Part shown: positions 35,815 to 47,981 of the stretch, piece by piece | How the letters are laid out: each line of letters opens with the position of its first letter | Position numbering within the stretch: the stretch's first letter is position 1 | Origin: Pilatotrama ljubarskyi | Taxonomy: Eukaryota > Basidiomycota > Agaricomycetes > Polyporales > Polyporaceae | Direction of reading: 5' to 3' | NCBI GenBank assembly: GCA_022385805.1 | Contig: MU277703.1 | Coordinates: forward strand, 62,001 to 126,000 | Length of the DNA stretch: 64,000 nt | Translations under genes and position numbers: made by a program | The notes under the pieces: generated by a model | Seen by the model: only the letters and a program-made list of their open reading frames with translations | Databases searched by the model: none | Told to the model about the DNA's origin: nothing

Positions 35815-36830
35815 CAGGTGCGGTTGTTTCGATAAGGGCGAAGGGCTCACAAGCCGGGGGATCTGCAGATTCATGTCAGTGCAGTTCAAACAACGTGCGA
35901 AGGTTGTTGAATCAGATGGGGTTGCCCGAAAAGATTGAGCTGTGGCGGGCATTTTCGGCAGCAGTAGTACGAAGACCGTCGTGATATAACATCATACAAC
36001 TACTGAAGAGGACTTCGGCTCACCTGACACCAACTTGAACCACCCAGCACGAAGGCGAGGCAGAAAACGGTCTCTGGACCTGGAGAGGAGTGGAGAATCA
36101 GCACCATGTTCGATGATACGCAGCACAGACAGAGCTCAGAGTATAAAAATACAGCCGTGGAATTGTCGTCATGAACTCGTACGTCCGCAGACATACGATC
36201 AGGCGGTAACTCCATTGTTGCATCACGGCGAGTGAATCCAAGACCAGTACTCACCACCATGAACCAGATTGACCATGCCTATTGGCTACAGGAACGAGAT
36301 CTGAAGTGCAACCAAGTCAGCGACTTGCTCTGATTTTGAGCGTATCGAACAGACACAAAGCAAGATCAGTGGATTGACAGATAAATGCAAAGCATCGAGC
36401 CCTTGAGCTCTCAGATACTCTAGTTTGAAGTTTGGATCATCTCGTCGCGTAGCGGACGGGCAATAGCGTTGCAAGGAATAAGTCACTCACCATGGTCAGC
36501 ACCGTCCGTCACCATGAGCGGGAAGCAAGCTTCAGACAGGTCGAAGCACATTGGAAACTGCCATTCCCTACACAAGGAAAGACGTGTCAGTCACGCTGTT
36601 GAACTGAGGCATGCGAGGTAAACCGATCAGTGTAACTATGACAAGAAAACTCGAGTCATCGCGGATACCACTTGGTAGAGCGGCACCACTCGAGGTAAAC
36701 GAAAGATATCATCGCTTCGAAGGACGCGAACGGAGACGGACTCACCATTGCAGACGTTGCTCGTCGCCGGAGACGACGACGAGCAGACGTTGTGCAAAAA
36801 AATCAGCGACGCGTTTTCATCACGCGCACT
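35815..36830 (-). CDS. Unidentified multi-exon gene candidate, partial
   Basis: Not recognised. Five short minus-strand exons chain in consistent phase, with GTGAG-type donors and AG acceptors at each join. The first ends at 36746 (ADFFAQRLLVVVSGDEQRLQ, then a split Trp codon). Next are 36567-36491 (EWQFPMCFDLSEACFPLM), 36285-36255 (ANRHGQSGSW), 36079-36024 (DRFLPRLRAGWFKLVS) and 35862-35815 (DPPACEPFALIETTAPG). Each exon is 31-77 nt and each donor is GTGAGT or GTGAGC. Start and stop codons were not found, so both ends are open and the span is approximate. Real exons elsewhere in this window are just as short, which is why I report it. The chain could still be partly chance. Confidence 0.35.
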
Positions 36831-36986
36831 TTAGGGCAGGGCCGATGGCAGGCCTAAAGCGGTAAAGGGCGGTCAGATAGACGCCTTTCGGTTATCTTAT
36901 CTCAAGATTTGGACCATGTCCTGCTCGTGCGTCACTCGGACTGTCGCGGTGAACTCCGGCTACACCGACCTTCTCTGCTGACCACC

Positions 36987-38320
36987 ATGCGACCACCCAC
37001 TTTACTTTCTACAACGCTCAAGCGATCCATTCGGAAACCTTCCAGTACATGTTTTGCCATTTCTCAATGTAGAGGCCTGTCGTCAGGTATCCATCCCGTG
37101 GAGTTGCACTTCGACAAGGTAGTACCTCCGGACGGGAACGCGACTCGGAACCCACTGGTCATCCTGCACGGTCTCTTGTAAGTGCTGCTGCAATCTGCGT
37201 AGATTTTTGTAACCGTGACCAGAAGCCTGGCAGTGGCACCAAGAGGAACTGGGGTTCGCTATCGAAGGCATTCGTTAAGGAACTCGGCCGACCGGTATAT
37301 ACGTTGGTGCGTGCATCCGTATGTGTCCACGAGGCTCGACTAAAGCTCGCCACTGAAGGATCTGCGAAATCATGGCACTTCTCCACATGCCGAGCCTCAT
37401 ACTTACGAAGCTATGGCCGCCGATGTGCTTCACTTTTGTCAAAGTCACGCCCTGTCTAGCATTTCGCTGCTCGGACATTCTATGTACGTGAAGTGCGTAC
37501 GTTACGCGTCACCTCTTGACTGACACTAGCGTGATGCACTTGCAGGGGTGGCAAGGTAGCAATGACAGTCGCGTTGGACCCTGCACTACCATCCGACCTG
37601 CTCTCGCACCTCATAGTTGCGGATATTGCGCCCTCTCGCGGGGCACTCTCGGACGAATTCCAGGGCTACATCCGCGGGATGAAGAAGATCGAAGAAAGCC
37701 ACGTCAAGACGCGCCAGGAAGCCGACCGCATCCTTCGCGAGTTCGAGCAGGTCCGTCTTGCCCCGGCGATCCGCGTCAAACCGGCGTGCAGGTGCTGATC
37801 ACTTTCTATAGGATCCAATGACGCGTGCGTTCCTGCTCATGAACCTCGAGCATCCGACCGCGCATCACCCGCACCCGCTGCGGTTCCGGGTACCCGTGGA
37901 TCTGCTGGGCAACTCTATTCCAGATATCGGCGGTTTCCCGTATTCGCCTGGGGAGCGGACATGGGAAGGACCAACACTATTTATCAAGGGCGAGAAGAGC
38001 AAGTGAGTGCTGCAAAGAGGTCGACTCGGTGGCTCTGTGCGCTGAACTTTGAGGGCAGGTACATCAACAAGCATAACGTCGATACTGCCAAAGCATTCTT
38101 CCCGAATATGGTCCTTGAAACGCTGGACGCCAGCCATTGGGGTAAGTCGCGGCGTGATAATTCTCGTTGCTTCTGGCTTACCGACACGCCAATCTGCAGT
38201 GCACTCAGAACGGTGAGCCATTGCTTTCCCTGAATTCCTCTGCCATCGTGGTGCTGACCTTTGCCGCGCAGTCCGAATGAGTTCAAGGCGCTGGTGACGA
38301 ACTTCATCAAGAGCAATTGA
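36987..38320 (+). CDS. Mitochondrial alpha/beta hydrolase (Abhd11 / Eat1 / Imo32-like)
   Basis: A serine hydrolase of the family holding human ABHD11 and yeast Eat1/Imo32; some fungal members make ethyl acetate from ethanol and acetyl-CoA. The start ATG 36987 opens a basic, Ser/Thr-rich presequence (MRPPTLLSTTLKRSIRKPSS) that fits mitochondrial import. Then VELHFDKVVPP and the oxyanion segment HGLF | GTKRNWGSLSKAF across an intron. Next are GRPVYTL, DLRNHGTSPH, the nucleophile elbow LLGHSM | GGKVAMTVAL, VADIAPSRGAL, PTLFIKGEKSKYI and a C-terminal His region ending FKALVTNFIKSN, stop TGA 38318-38320. The segment after YINKHN, FFPNMVLETLDASHW, precedes the expected catalytic His. The substrate is not shown by the sequence. 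Confidence 0.87.
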
Positions 38321-38455
38321 ATACGACCGAATCTTCATATCTAGACATATACAGTAGACTAATGCAGGATTACGGACAGACGATACAGCTTTACACAACA
38401 CATTTAATTAATACAATTCCACGAAAAACCCAGAAGAGACATGCGAAGCTGACCG

Positions 38456-40351
38456 TCACATTGCGTATGCGCATAGGGAGCCTTCGGTCGCTTCTTCTTC
38501 AGCAGCGCCCTCCTCCGTGGCATGTCCAGCAACAGAGGCATCCTCCTGCTGCTTCTCGAGCAGCTCCAGTATATCCTCCAAATTCCTCGACTCCCGATGT
38601 GGCTTCGCTGATGCCTCTTCTGGGCAATCCTCCTGCGATTTGCTGATGAGGGAGAACGGCGACGAGCTGTCGGGTCGCGAGACGAGCGACGGTGGTGTCG
38701 CGACCCCAGCGCTGTCGTCAGAGTCTGACGACGCGACGTCGGCTCGTTCGTCCGCCTCGTGGACGTCCTCGAGCACGCCCGACTGGTCGAGGAGGCAGAT
38801 GAGGTCTTCGAGTTGCTGCGACTGCCGCCGGTCCTGCTTTGATGCCTCCAAAGTCGCGACGTGTCCATTCCTTGTCGTGTCCGCCGTCGACATCGCTTCG
38901 GGTATGACACCAGCACCCAGAGCCCGATAATGTTTGTGTGAGGATGAGAATGAGGTACGGTGCGGGCGGGAGCGACGTGGTGGATAGGACGCACGCCGAG
39001 CGAGCTCCTGCGGGAGTATGAGAGGCCGGAGTCTCACGCTCGTGTGACGAAGAATGGAGGACGACTGCGCGTCTGCGATCTCCCGCCGCGCGAACTTCTG
39101 CGGCAGTAACAGCGGGCGAAGGTGCGGCAACACGCTCGAGGGGAGCGTGGCGGATCTAGAGAGTGGGGGCGCGGGAAGGGCGACGGCAGGCGGCGAACGC
39201 GAGGGTGCGGAGGGAGAGAGGAGCGTGATAGGGGTGGGAGCGGGAGTGGGTTTGTGGGCTGGACGATCGGGGCTCGGAGCGGGATGGGCCTGCGAGCTCG
39301 GGTGGCTGACGGGACTGTCGGAGTCGGGCTGGAAATCGGAGACGCCGACGTAGAGCCGCGTCTTCGCGTGCTCGGCGCGTGTCTTCGCGGGCCATGGGGC
39401 ACGCGCGATGTACGAGTCGTCCGCATATACCGAGAAGTCGTACAAATCGGGATGGGGCTGGATGGGCGCGGCGTCGAAGAGGTACGGGCCCTCGAAGAAC
39501 GAAGGCGACGCGCCGCCGAACGGGTCCTCGAGGTACTCCCTGGGCGTGGTAGGCGAGCCGGAGTCCGGGGTGGACGGACGGATGAACCCGACAAGTCGCT
39601 GCGCGAAGCTGGACGCGCTGTCTGGCGTGCGCGGGGAGAGCAGTCTCGGTTTGGGCGATAGGGCGGGAGACGGGGTACCCTGCAGGGCCAGCGCCTTCGC
39701 GCCGCGACGCTCGGCGATGGTGCTTGCCGTTTTGCTGATCTCGGGAAGGCATGGCAAGGGTTTGTCGCCAGAAAGGTGCCGTCCGGTGGGCGAGAGGAGC
39801 GTCAGATCAGCGGCAGCGGGTGTCCCAGGGCTGAGGGGTGTGGTGGGTAGCGAGGAACACAGAGCAATGGAAGAGGAGCTGGCGGGAGAGTACACTAGAC
39901 GAGGTGGAGAACATGTAGAATGGTCGCAGTCAGACGAACAGAAAATGGAGCTCTCTTCGATGCAGTCCGTCCAGTTGAACCCAGGAGACGAGAGCATGCC
40001 GGCGACTGTCGAGGCGTCGCGAGAGTACTCGATAGAGCCGCCTGTACATCGCGTTCAGCTAGCTATAACCGCGGAAGGAGAGGGGGAGAAAACATGGGAT
40101 GATAGATGAAGAGAGTTACCGGGGGCGGAAGCAGACGACCAAGACGGAACCGCGCGGTCCATGCGAGCCAGAGTGCGGGATACAGCCGTCGAGAGGTCCG
40201 AGCCGTTCATCGACTGTGCCTCGTACTTCAGGCACTTCCGCGTGTCCGGTCTCGGCTCATATTTGTCGTTGAGGTCTGGGGTGCCTCTTGAGGATGGTGA
40301 CCAGGCGTCGCGACTGAAAAAGTGGGTGGCGGCGGCGATGAAGCTTGCCAT
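38456..40351 (-). CDS. Ser/Pro-rich orphan protein
   Basis: Unknown function. Two exons: the first from ATG 40351 (MASFIAAATHFFSRDAWSPS to ...VPSWSSASAP), then an intron with donor GTAACT and an acceptor before GCCGGCATG. The second is a single long open exon of about 510 codons ending at 38456. The protein is low-complexity, Ser/Pro/Ala-rich and probably disordered, with short ordered islands such as YLEDPFGGASPSFFEGPYLF and DLYDFSVYADDSYIARAPWP. A short motif is duplicated: LRPLLLPQKFARRE and LRPLILPQELARRA. The acidic C-terminus has a coiled-coil-like NLEDILELLEKQQED. It is convergent with the preceding hydrolase gene, 135 bp apart. Confidence 0.7.
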
Positions 40352-41710
40352 GGCGAGGACAGGCGTGACTCAAGCCACTGGACGTCTGGACTCGAGAGGT
40401 CAAGACGTGCGTGGTGGATGTGCATCCTGGCTTGCATAGCGGCTGACGCTGCTGGTAGGTGCTATGTAGCGAGGGTGGGACGTCCAGGGAACCTCCACTG
40501 GCAAGTCAGCCTCAAGCGAGCGCCGTAGGCTGAGTCTCTCGAGCTTTGGAACGGCAAAAGATGGGTCTGAGCTCCCTTTGACCTGCTGTGTGCGACCCCC
40601 TGTACTCTGCTATCTAGAGTAGTGAATTCATCTTCATGTTGCTGACCGATGGGTCGTGTGGAGGTACTTACTTACAGATACAGTATCCATGAAGCACAAT
40701 TCATCACATCCGAGTCAGTTCGACGGCTGTCAGCTGCAGCCTAAGTACGCTGCGCCTGAAGCCTGTAGAGACGAATGTGGCACGTAGAATTTCATACTGC
40801 CCAGGTACCAGTGTGCACACGTAGTTGGTGTATTGAGCATTGGACCAGCTGACTGAAGCATCGAGCGGTGTGGCAGAACGCAAGGGACCACGCGCCCGAC
40901 GCGCCCGGCGAGGGGCAACGCGCTCGGTGCGCGGCGCGGGCGGCCAGTACTAGTGGTGCCGCCGGCTCGCTTGCGCTCTTGCAACGCCCGTCACTTTCTT
41001 CACGCTCCATACACCCAGCTCCCTGGCCTCGTGCACTCTGCAGACTGCCCTGACTCACCGCTGCTCTGTACCACCACCTGCTCCGCTCAGAGTCGCCCTA
41101 TCTCCCGCACCAGCAACGCTGCATCCGCGTTGGCAAGCACAGCTCATGGCAGCAGCACGTCCAGATGATCAAGCCTACCGCAGCTTCAAAAGATATCGCG
41201 CGAGGACTTGCAAGCTCGCTCCGTTTGGCAGGACACCGCTGATCATCTCTCGAACCAACGCAAGCTGCAGCGACGGATAGCGCCTGCTCGGAGGTACGAG
41301 TCAGAGGACGATAGGCAGAAGAAGGGCGTTGCCCGGGCGGACCTGGGGAGGAATAGAGTTCAGCTGCATTGTTGAGGTGCGAAATGAACGCGTTCTCGTC
41401 CGCTCTAACCCTTGCCTGATTGGTGGCCCCAAGTTCTCATGCCTGTTCACGCTCCTACACATGGCATTGCGATATGTTCTCGACCGACGGCCGCTGCGGT
41501 AGCTGCAGCCCTCCTCTACTTCTTCCTCCGACGCCCTCATATACCGTCCTCACCGCCTGCTATTACTAGCCTTCGCTTTCGCATATCCTGTAGACCGCCC
41601 GAACGCCGAACTTAGCAGAACTGTGGCAAAGCATAACAATAGTGCGTTGTTCTTTGTGATCCTTGTGGCCTGCCCGGCCACTAACGAGCGTCTCTTGCAA
41701 CTCAAAGGCT
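40352..41710. other. Divergent intergenic region
   Basis: About 1.36 kb between two divergent orphan genes. A stretch near 41190-41370 reads LQKISREDLQARSVWQDTAD on the plus strand, and another near 41490-41550 could encode a hydrophobic AVAAALLYFFLRRP segment. Neither could be built into a gene. Confidence 0.35.
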
Positions 41711-44700
41711 ATGTCGCTCGCTGCTTACTTGTACCGACCCTCTCCGAGCGTGTACTCCCTGCACCGACGCACCGACAACGACGCGTACCCAGGATCAAGC
41801 ACGTACGTAGAGGCTCCGCAGTAAGAGCGCGGGCGCGTACTAAACCTTACACCCTTCCTAGTGGCCGGCGACCGATGCAACCGTCAAGGATCGTCACATC
41901 CTCCAGGTCAGGACTACCGGTGAGATATGCCGCACTCGAATGGAACAGCGGACAGACAGCTCATGACCGCCCTCCTGGACAGACTGATCCAGCGCAGTGG
42001 ACAGACATAGATCTCGTGCTCTACGCCCGGAGACATTACGACCTGGGCCGCACAACCCCTCTAATAGTCCTGATCCACGCATTCCGCATCACCCCTAGCG
42101 TGCTGTGGTACCTCCAAACTGACGCCGAAGAACTCTCCAGGTACGTCTGCATACGCAACGCATCCGCCGGACAGATGCAGTCATCTGACGTCCGAGAGCA
42201 GCCTCACTGGCGAAGACCTCTCGCTCCAAGAACAGCTCCTCGACCTCGCGCACTGCGTCCGCCCCACCGTCTCCCCCACCACACCGCGTCGACCACACGC
42301 CCGACAGCTCTCCGTCGAGCTCTATGTCCCGACGCCGCCGCTGACGCCGCCGCCGCCGCCTGAGGAGTCCGAGCCTCCCGAGGAGGAAGAGGATGTCGCT
42401 CCGAGCGTTGTGAGCGACTGGGCTCTCGACGACCAGGCTCTGGAGGAGGAAGAGCACCGGGGACAGGGTGCGGAGCCGGAGTCCGAGCATGTGCTGCGTT
42501 ATGATGAGGGGGAAGAGGCTGATCCCTTTGACGCTGCGTCTGCTGGGCTCGGCCTCGACATCACTGGAGGTGAACAGAGCGCCTCGACGGCGGAGGCTCC
42601 TTCCGGTCAAGCAGAGGATTTGATCGACTTTGACGGCGCAGGCGAGGAAGACTTTGAGGCTCAGGCTGAGTACGGCCACGATCAAGACAGCCAGGACACC
42701 TCGGCGTCGGACGTCCACATCTCCGACACACAACTCGAAGACGCGGCAGGCTACGCCGAACCTCAGCGACAGGCACAGGCAGTGGAGACCGCTGGCGATC
42801 CGTTGTCCTCGGGCACTGACGGTGAGGAGGACGAGCACTCTGTGCAGATCACGGAGGAGCCGCCTTCGCAATCTGACGACGCCTCTTCGTCCCTTACCGA
42901 GCACGCTCCCGGATCCGCGCCCAGCGAGGACCCGCCCGCTACGGATGACGTGACGGGAAACCTTACAGGAAGTGGGGCTGAGGGACTAGGCGACGTGACT
43001 GACGAGCTTACATCTACCACCGAGGAGCCTGTACAATCGCAGAATCCGAAACATCGGGACGAGGAGGAGACAGATCCCGATGGGGCCGAACGCGATCAGC
43101 CTCCCGAGCCCGAGACGCACCAAGACACTGCGGCACCGGAGCAGACTCGCGAGGACGCTCCGCGTACTGAAGCAACGCCCGCACCTACTGCTCCAGCCGA
43201 TACGGAGGAGCCAGTTCCCCAGACCTCTGTCCCTGCAGAGCACACTGCGGCGCCGACTGAGACTACGACGGAGCAGGCCACTCCCCTGCCGGGCCCGCAG
43301 GCTGAGGGCGAAGGCGGCGGATTAGGGTCCGCGCCTGCTTCGGACACTCCCCCCAAGCCGATCCTTGTCGAGCCTGGTGAAAGCGGTTCTTCGTCCGAGG
43401 GTGCGCAGACCTCCTTCGCGACGATAGCTGAGGAACAGGAGGTCGTCCGCGGCGAGAGCTCCTCCGCTGGTGCGGGTGCGGCGACGGTCGCGGAGACGCG
43501 AGAGCCAGAGGCATCTAGGGAGGACACCGGAAGTGGCTCACAGCCTCCGACGGAGAACCCTCCTCCAACGTCCGTCCAAGAGCATCACGCCGCGACCGAA
43601 CCAAGTGAGGACCGATCCGATTCGCATTCTGGAGACGAGACGTCTCACGTGCATGCCCACGAGCAGGACTCGGACACGCAACCGCCTGCCGAGGGCTCGG
43701 CGCCCGCATCGAGCGCGTCGACCAGTTCGCCTGAGGAGCCTCCCTCAACAGACCCGGCCGTAAATGCCCCCGCTTCTGGAGCCAACAAGGATGAGGAAGG
43801 CAGCGAAGACTCCAACGCGTCGCCTCCTTCGAGCCATCCGCCCAATCCCACCACGTCGACCGAAATTCCCACCTCTTCAAGTGTCCAGCAGACAGACGCT
43901 CCCTCCGCTGGTCAGCAAGAAGAGGAATCGGCTGCTACCGGGAAGCGACGAGCGTTCGGTAACTCCGAGCCGTCGCCCACCAAGCATACGGCTCCTCTAT
44001 CGTTTGGCTCCGCGGCGCAGAGCAGCACCCAGTTCTCCCCCTCCATGGGCTCATTCTTCGCAGGGGCATCCGCTTTCGCCTTCTCTTCGCCCACCTCTCA
44101 GCGCTTTGCGCACCAGCCGAACCCGTGGGCCTCCAGCCGGGTGGAAGAAGGCACGACTCAGACGGGCGAGCAGCGTTCGGATCCTCCTTCTACCGACGTG
44201 ACCGACTCCCCTGGTGCCGGTGGCACAGGCCCTCAGCCGTCGGTGCAGCCAGTGGGCGCTTCCCTCGACGATAAGAACGAGGAGGCGAACGTCGAGCAGA
44301 CGGAGTCCGAGGCCCAGACCGAAGTCAAGACCACAGTCGAGGACGAGGTCGCTGAGGCCATGAGCACGAGCGCCCTGGGAGAGGCTGCTGGCGAGTCCTC
44401 GCGCGTGGGCGGCGAGACGAGCGATGGCGCGCCCGCGAAGGGTGCTTACGCGTCTGGGCCGCAAGCGCAGCAGGCTGGCACTGCTTCGAAAGGGGAGGAA
44501 GCGGACGGTGCGGAACAGTCGGAGGACGACGATGTGGAGTTAGTCGACAAGGCTGAGGCGAGCGACGCCCCCGGTAGCGTACAGCAGGACGCTGAAGAGA
44601 ACGGGCAAGATAACCACGAAACCAGCTGGGAGAACATCGTAGCAGACCAGGGACGCGAGCCGGCGACTGTCACGGAAGGCACGGAAAAGGAGGATGCGGA

Positions 44701-44994
44701 ATTCAACACACAAGGGAAGGGACAAGTAGAGACAAGCGAGACCGCGGACGATCACACCCAGACGCTCGAAAACGAGGACGATGAGGCTGATGGCGAGGAT
44801 GAAGCTAGCGGAGGGTCGGACGCGGACGCGGACGGAGAGAGTACGAGCAAGGGGAATGGCAAAAAACAAAATGTGAGTTCGCAAACCGAGAGATTGTGGC
44901 TTGCTGCTCCGCGTGCTCACTGGGAGCTCTTCAGAAAAAGAAGAAGAAGAGTGGTAGCAAAGGGAAGGGTAAAGGGAAGAGGAAGAAGTCGTGA
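41711..44994 (+). CDS. Large acidic low-complexity orphan protein
   Basis: Unknown function, about 1000 residues. The start ATG 41711 opens MSLAAYLYRPSPSVYSLHRR. Short N-terminal exons follow: WPATDATVKDRHILQVRTTG, LMTALLDRLIQR, a join to LIHAFRITPSVLWYLQTDAE, and SLTGEDLSLQEQLLDLAHCV. Then comes a Pro run (VPTPPLTPPPPP) and one exon of over 800 codons rich in Glu, Asp, Ser, Thr, Pro, Gly and Gln. A small ordered stretch FGSAAQSSTQFSPSMGSFFA resembles nuclear-pore-like FG spacing only superficially. The last intron (GTGAGT after ...GNGKKQN) joins a Lys-rich tail beginning KKKKKSGSKGKGKGKRKK, stop TGA 44992-44994. The charge switch from a very acidic body to a basic tail is striking. The N-terminal joins are the least certain part. 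Confidence 0.65.
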
Positions 44995-45516
44995 CGAGTT
45001 GCTTCTGCGCCCTGCGACCTGGCTGCTATACTATCAGCACCGGGCATTTGTCGCCCCGTTGCAGTCCGCAACGTGTACATATACCTTTAGATCGATCAGA
45101 TACATCCGTCAGGAGAGGATGCGCGCGTCAACTCTAGGACTAGTACTGCGAGTAGACCTTTATGCTTCAAATCCGCCACACACGCCAGTCCTGGTGCTGC
45201 ACGATGGCCACCCCTGTGATGTCATCACGAGGTCGAGCGACGCTGACAAACTGGCTTGCCCGAAATCCGATGCGCAGGTATTTGAAAGATCTGCATTCGA
45301 GCAATTCCTGCCACTAGTCACATCCGAGGTCGATAGATAGGGATAGGACATGTACATACATGTACAGCGGGTTCGAAGTATAAAGCAGAGAGTGAGAGAC
45401 TAGGGTTATACGCAATTCGGTATATAGCACTCAATGTGCACCGTAGACTAGCGTATCATGACTCGAAACGGACGTACGCCCCGGGAGCCTACCGGGTCGG
45501 CTTTCCGATCTCTCCA
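44995..45516. other. Convergent 3' intergenic region
   Basis: 522 bp between two convergent stop codons; nothing recognised. Confidence 0.5.
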
Positions 45517-47934
45517 TCAGGAGGACGACGACTTCGACCCAGGTCCGACTACGATCGATTTAGTCCTGAAATCCGTGAGCTTCTTGAGAGTATCGTCAGA
45601 CAACTGCAGGTGCGCTTTGACTAGGTCGGGCGGAGTCAAGGCCAGCCACTGTAGTGTGATGCAACGTGAGAGACTGCAGTCAGACGGCTTCGGGAAGGAG
45701 CCGCTCACCTGGCTGAGACTAATGTCTTGCACCCGGCCTTCGGACGTGTACCGGTTAGCTGGGGTGGGGGCATTTGAAGGGGAGAAGCACGCGTACCTGA
45801 GTTAAAGATTTCGAGGAAATGCAGAGTCGTATTTCCTGTGTTCTCCACGAAATGTCCTGTAACCGTGTTTCTCAGTATCGGACCTCAACTTCAAGGTACG
45901 TGGGGTCGCATACCGAAGGAGGCTGGGACGAAGCCAACATCGCCCGCCTATCGTGTAGACTATGATCAGCAGGGCTCATAGGCGGATCCAGACAGATGAG
46001 TGTACCTCGTAATCGAACGTCCGGGCATTTCCGCTCGATGCGAAAAGGGTTACCCGACCCTGGCCACTTCTGTAGTCATCTACGCGTTAGTCAGAGGGCG
46101 ATCTAAGATTCAGATTACACGCACATAAAGAAGGACCATTCGTCTTGAGTGGGATGCCACTATAGAATGTGAGCGTATAGTCCACGTGCGCATGCCTCGA
46201 CTTACATGGAGTTCCCTACATGCGGCGTTAGAGCGGGCGTAAGGGATGGGTTAAGAACCAGGCAACGAACCTCATCGCGCCGGGTTCGACCGTAATCTCT
46301 GCTGCAGAGATGGCAGTAGCCGCAGTGAAGGTGGTGGAGTCAACAATCTTCACTGTACCACCTGAAAGCGGCGTCGCCGTCACTTGGGACAGAGCGAAAG
46401 TGAATGGATTCGGGATCGTTCCTTGCGGGCTCTTCGGAACGGCTTGATTCTCCGGGGGCGGGTCTGCAAGGTATCAATAAGCTATTTGGGCTCGCCAAGA
46501 CGAGCAGTATTATTAGAGACGTGCCACTTGGGAATATGTAGAGTTGTTGGGCGGGAATGTGATCGAAGGCGGATATGCTCGTCTGGAAGTTCTTGGCTAT
46601 GACTTCCTTGGGAACGTGTGCCAGCCAGTCGGTGAGCTTTGCATGTGGATTGTTTGTCAAGGTACAAGGGTGGACATTGCCAATACGGGCTTACTAGGAA
46701 CGTAGAGTCTTCGCTGAATGCGCCGTCGTCGAACACCTACATTGCCAGTGTTGAACGGTATCCCCATCGCACGTAGTGAACGAAACATTTACCAGCAAAA
46801 ATTCAGTACCCTCTCCTGTCTCGTTCGTGGCTTGGATGCTGTGCGGAATGCCGGGAGGGAAGTACCAGAGGTCCCCTTGACGCTGTTCAGACGCTGTTAG
46901 TGTGATAATCTGAGCACTATCATCCGAATGCGATGGCATACCACATTTCCGATGAAGTTCTGTCCGTCTGCGTTTATTGCAGTAACCTGGGCGGATCCCT
47001 GCGCACCCAACTGTCAGGCTGATCGGCGCACCTCAGGGGATAACTAGCACCCACGCTTATCATATAAGCCCACTGCGGGGATCCATGAGCACGAGTCCAT
47101 GCACAACATTTCCATGCCGCCTACCTCCGCCGTTTTGTGCCAATGTAACTCTCTTGGAAATCAATGAGTCCGCGTGTATGCATCTGTTGGTCACTGCGTG
47201 CACGTACCGAATGGCTCCTGGCTCTAGCCGCATATTCACTCCGGCCATTGCTAGACACCAGATTAAAGGAGTGAAGCTATAACGTCATTGTGGACACTCA
47301 CAGTTGGCGATAGGCATCACATCCTCTGCAGTGTACCATCAGTGCTTCTGATAAAGGACCCTGAAGCCACGCTTACGGTTCTGTTGCCGAGCCCAGCCTC
47401 CCGTCTGAAGACGGTTGTGGCTCAATCCGAAAGGCCACTTGGCATTTTGACTGCACATACAGGTCATTGGCTAAGCCAGATCGCCTTGAATGGGCGAGGA
47501 GACACGCACACGCTCCCGGAATCGGTTGTCGGAGGCGCCAACAGGTCTGCGTTCTGTCGGTCGATTTCAACATTCTGGGGGCCCAGGATATTGGCCCCGA
47601 GTGAGCCGCGGACGGCTTCGGGGATGATGTTGGTGTCTGGCAACCAGAGTATGTCGTTTGGGTTGTCGCTGGCAAGAGGTACCGTCTCCCGAGGCGCGTC
47701 TGCCTCCACGGTTGATGCACCTGCCACTTCCGCAGTGGCTGTACCTGCGGCGGCTACGGCGGACGTCCCTGTCGCCTCTACAGAGGATGTGCCAGCTGCC
47801 TCCACGGTAGATGTGCCCGCCGCCTGCACCGTGGATGGAGCCGAGGCCGCCGCCGACCCGCTAGCCGCGGGCGCGGCGAGCGCGGTCGTCGAGAGCAGTA
47901 CGCACAGGAGAAGGGGTAGAAAGGTGCGTGCCAT
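45517..47934 (-). CDS. Secreted oxalate decarboxylase (bicupin)
   Basis: A Mn-dependent bicupin that converts oxalate to formate and CO2; wood-decay fungi secrete it to control oxalate. The start is ATG 47934, with a signal peptide MARTFLPLLLCVLLSTTALA. Then six copies of an 8-residue Ala/Thr/Val/Gly repeat, the linker ASDNPNDILWLPDTN and NVKWPFSLSHNR. Cupin 1: MRLEPGAIR | ELHWHKTAE | WAYM, GSAQVTAINADGQN, GDLWYFPPGIPHSIQ. Lid region: TDWLAHVPKEVIAKNF. Cupin 2: VEPGAMRELH | WHPTQDEWSFFI, GRVTLFASSGNARTFDYE, AGDVGFVPASFGHFVENTGN, LHFLEIFNS, QDISLSQ. The HxHxE and His metal ligands are visible in both cupins. The C-terminus WLALTPPDLVKAHL to ...GPGSKSSSS stops at 45517-45519. It has more than ten short introns and a TATA box 42 bp upstream of the ATG. 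Confidence 0.92.
47695..47838 (-). repeat. Six 24-bp repeats in the oxalate decarboxylase N-terminus
   Basis: 144 bp encode six 8-residue units of the form TS(T/S)VEAAG, for example TSTVEAAG, TSSVEATG, TSAVAAAG and TATAEVAG, placed between the signal peptide and cupin 1. The unit drifts between copies but keeps its length. Confidence 0.8.
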
Positions 47935-47975
47935 CGGGAGGTAGGGCATCGAGTCTCTGCACAAAGTCAGAGGCC

Positions 47976-47981
47976 TTTATA
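47976..47981 (-). promoter_or_regulatory. TATA box of oxalate decarboxylase
   Basis: TATAAA on the minus strand, 42 bp upstream of the ATG at 47934. Confidence 0.6.
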
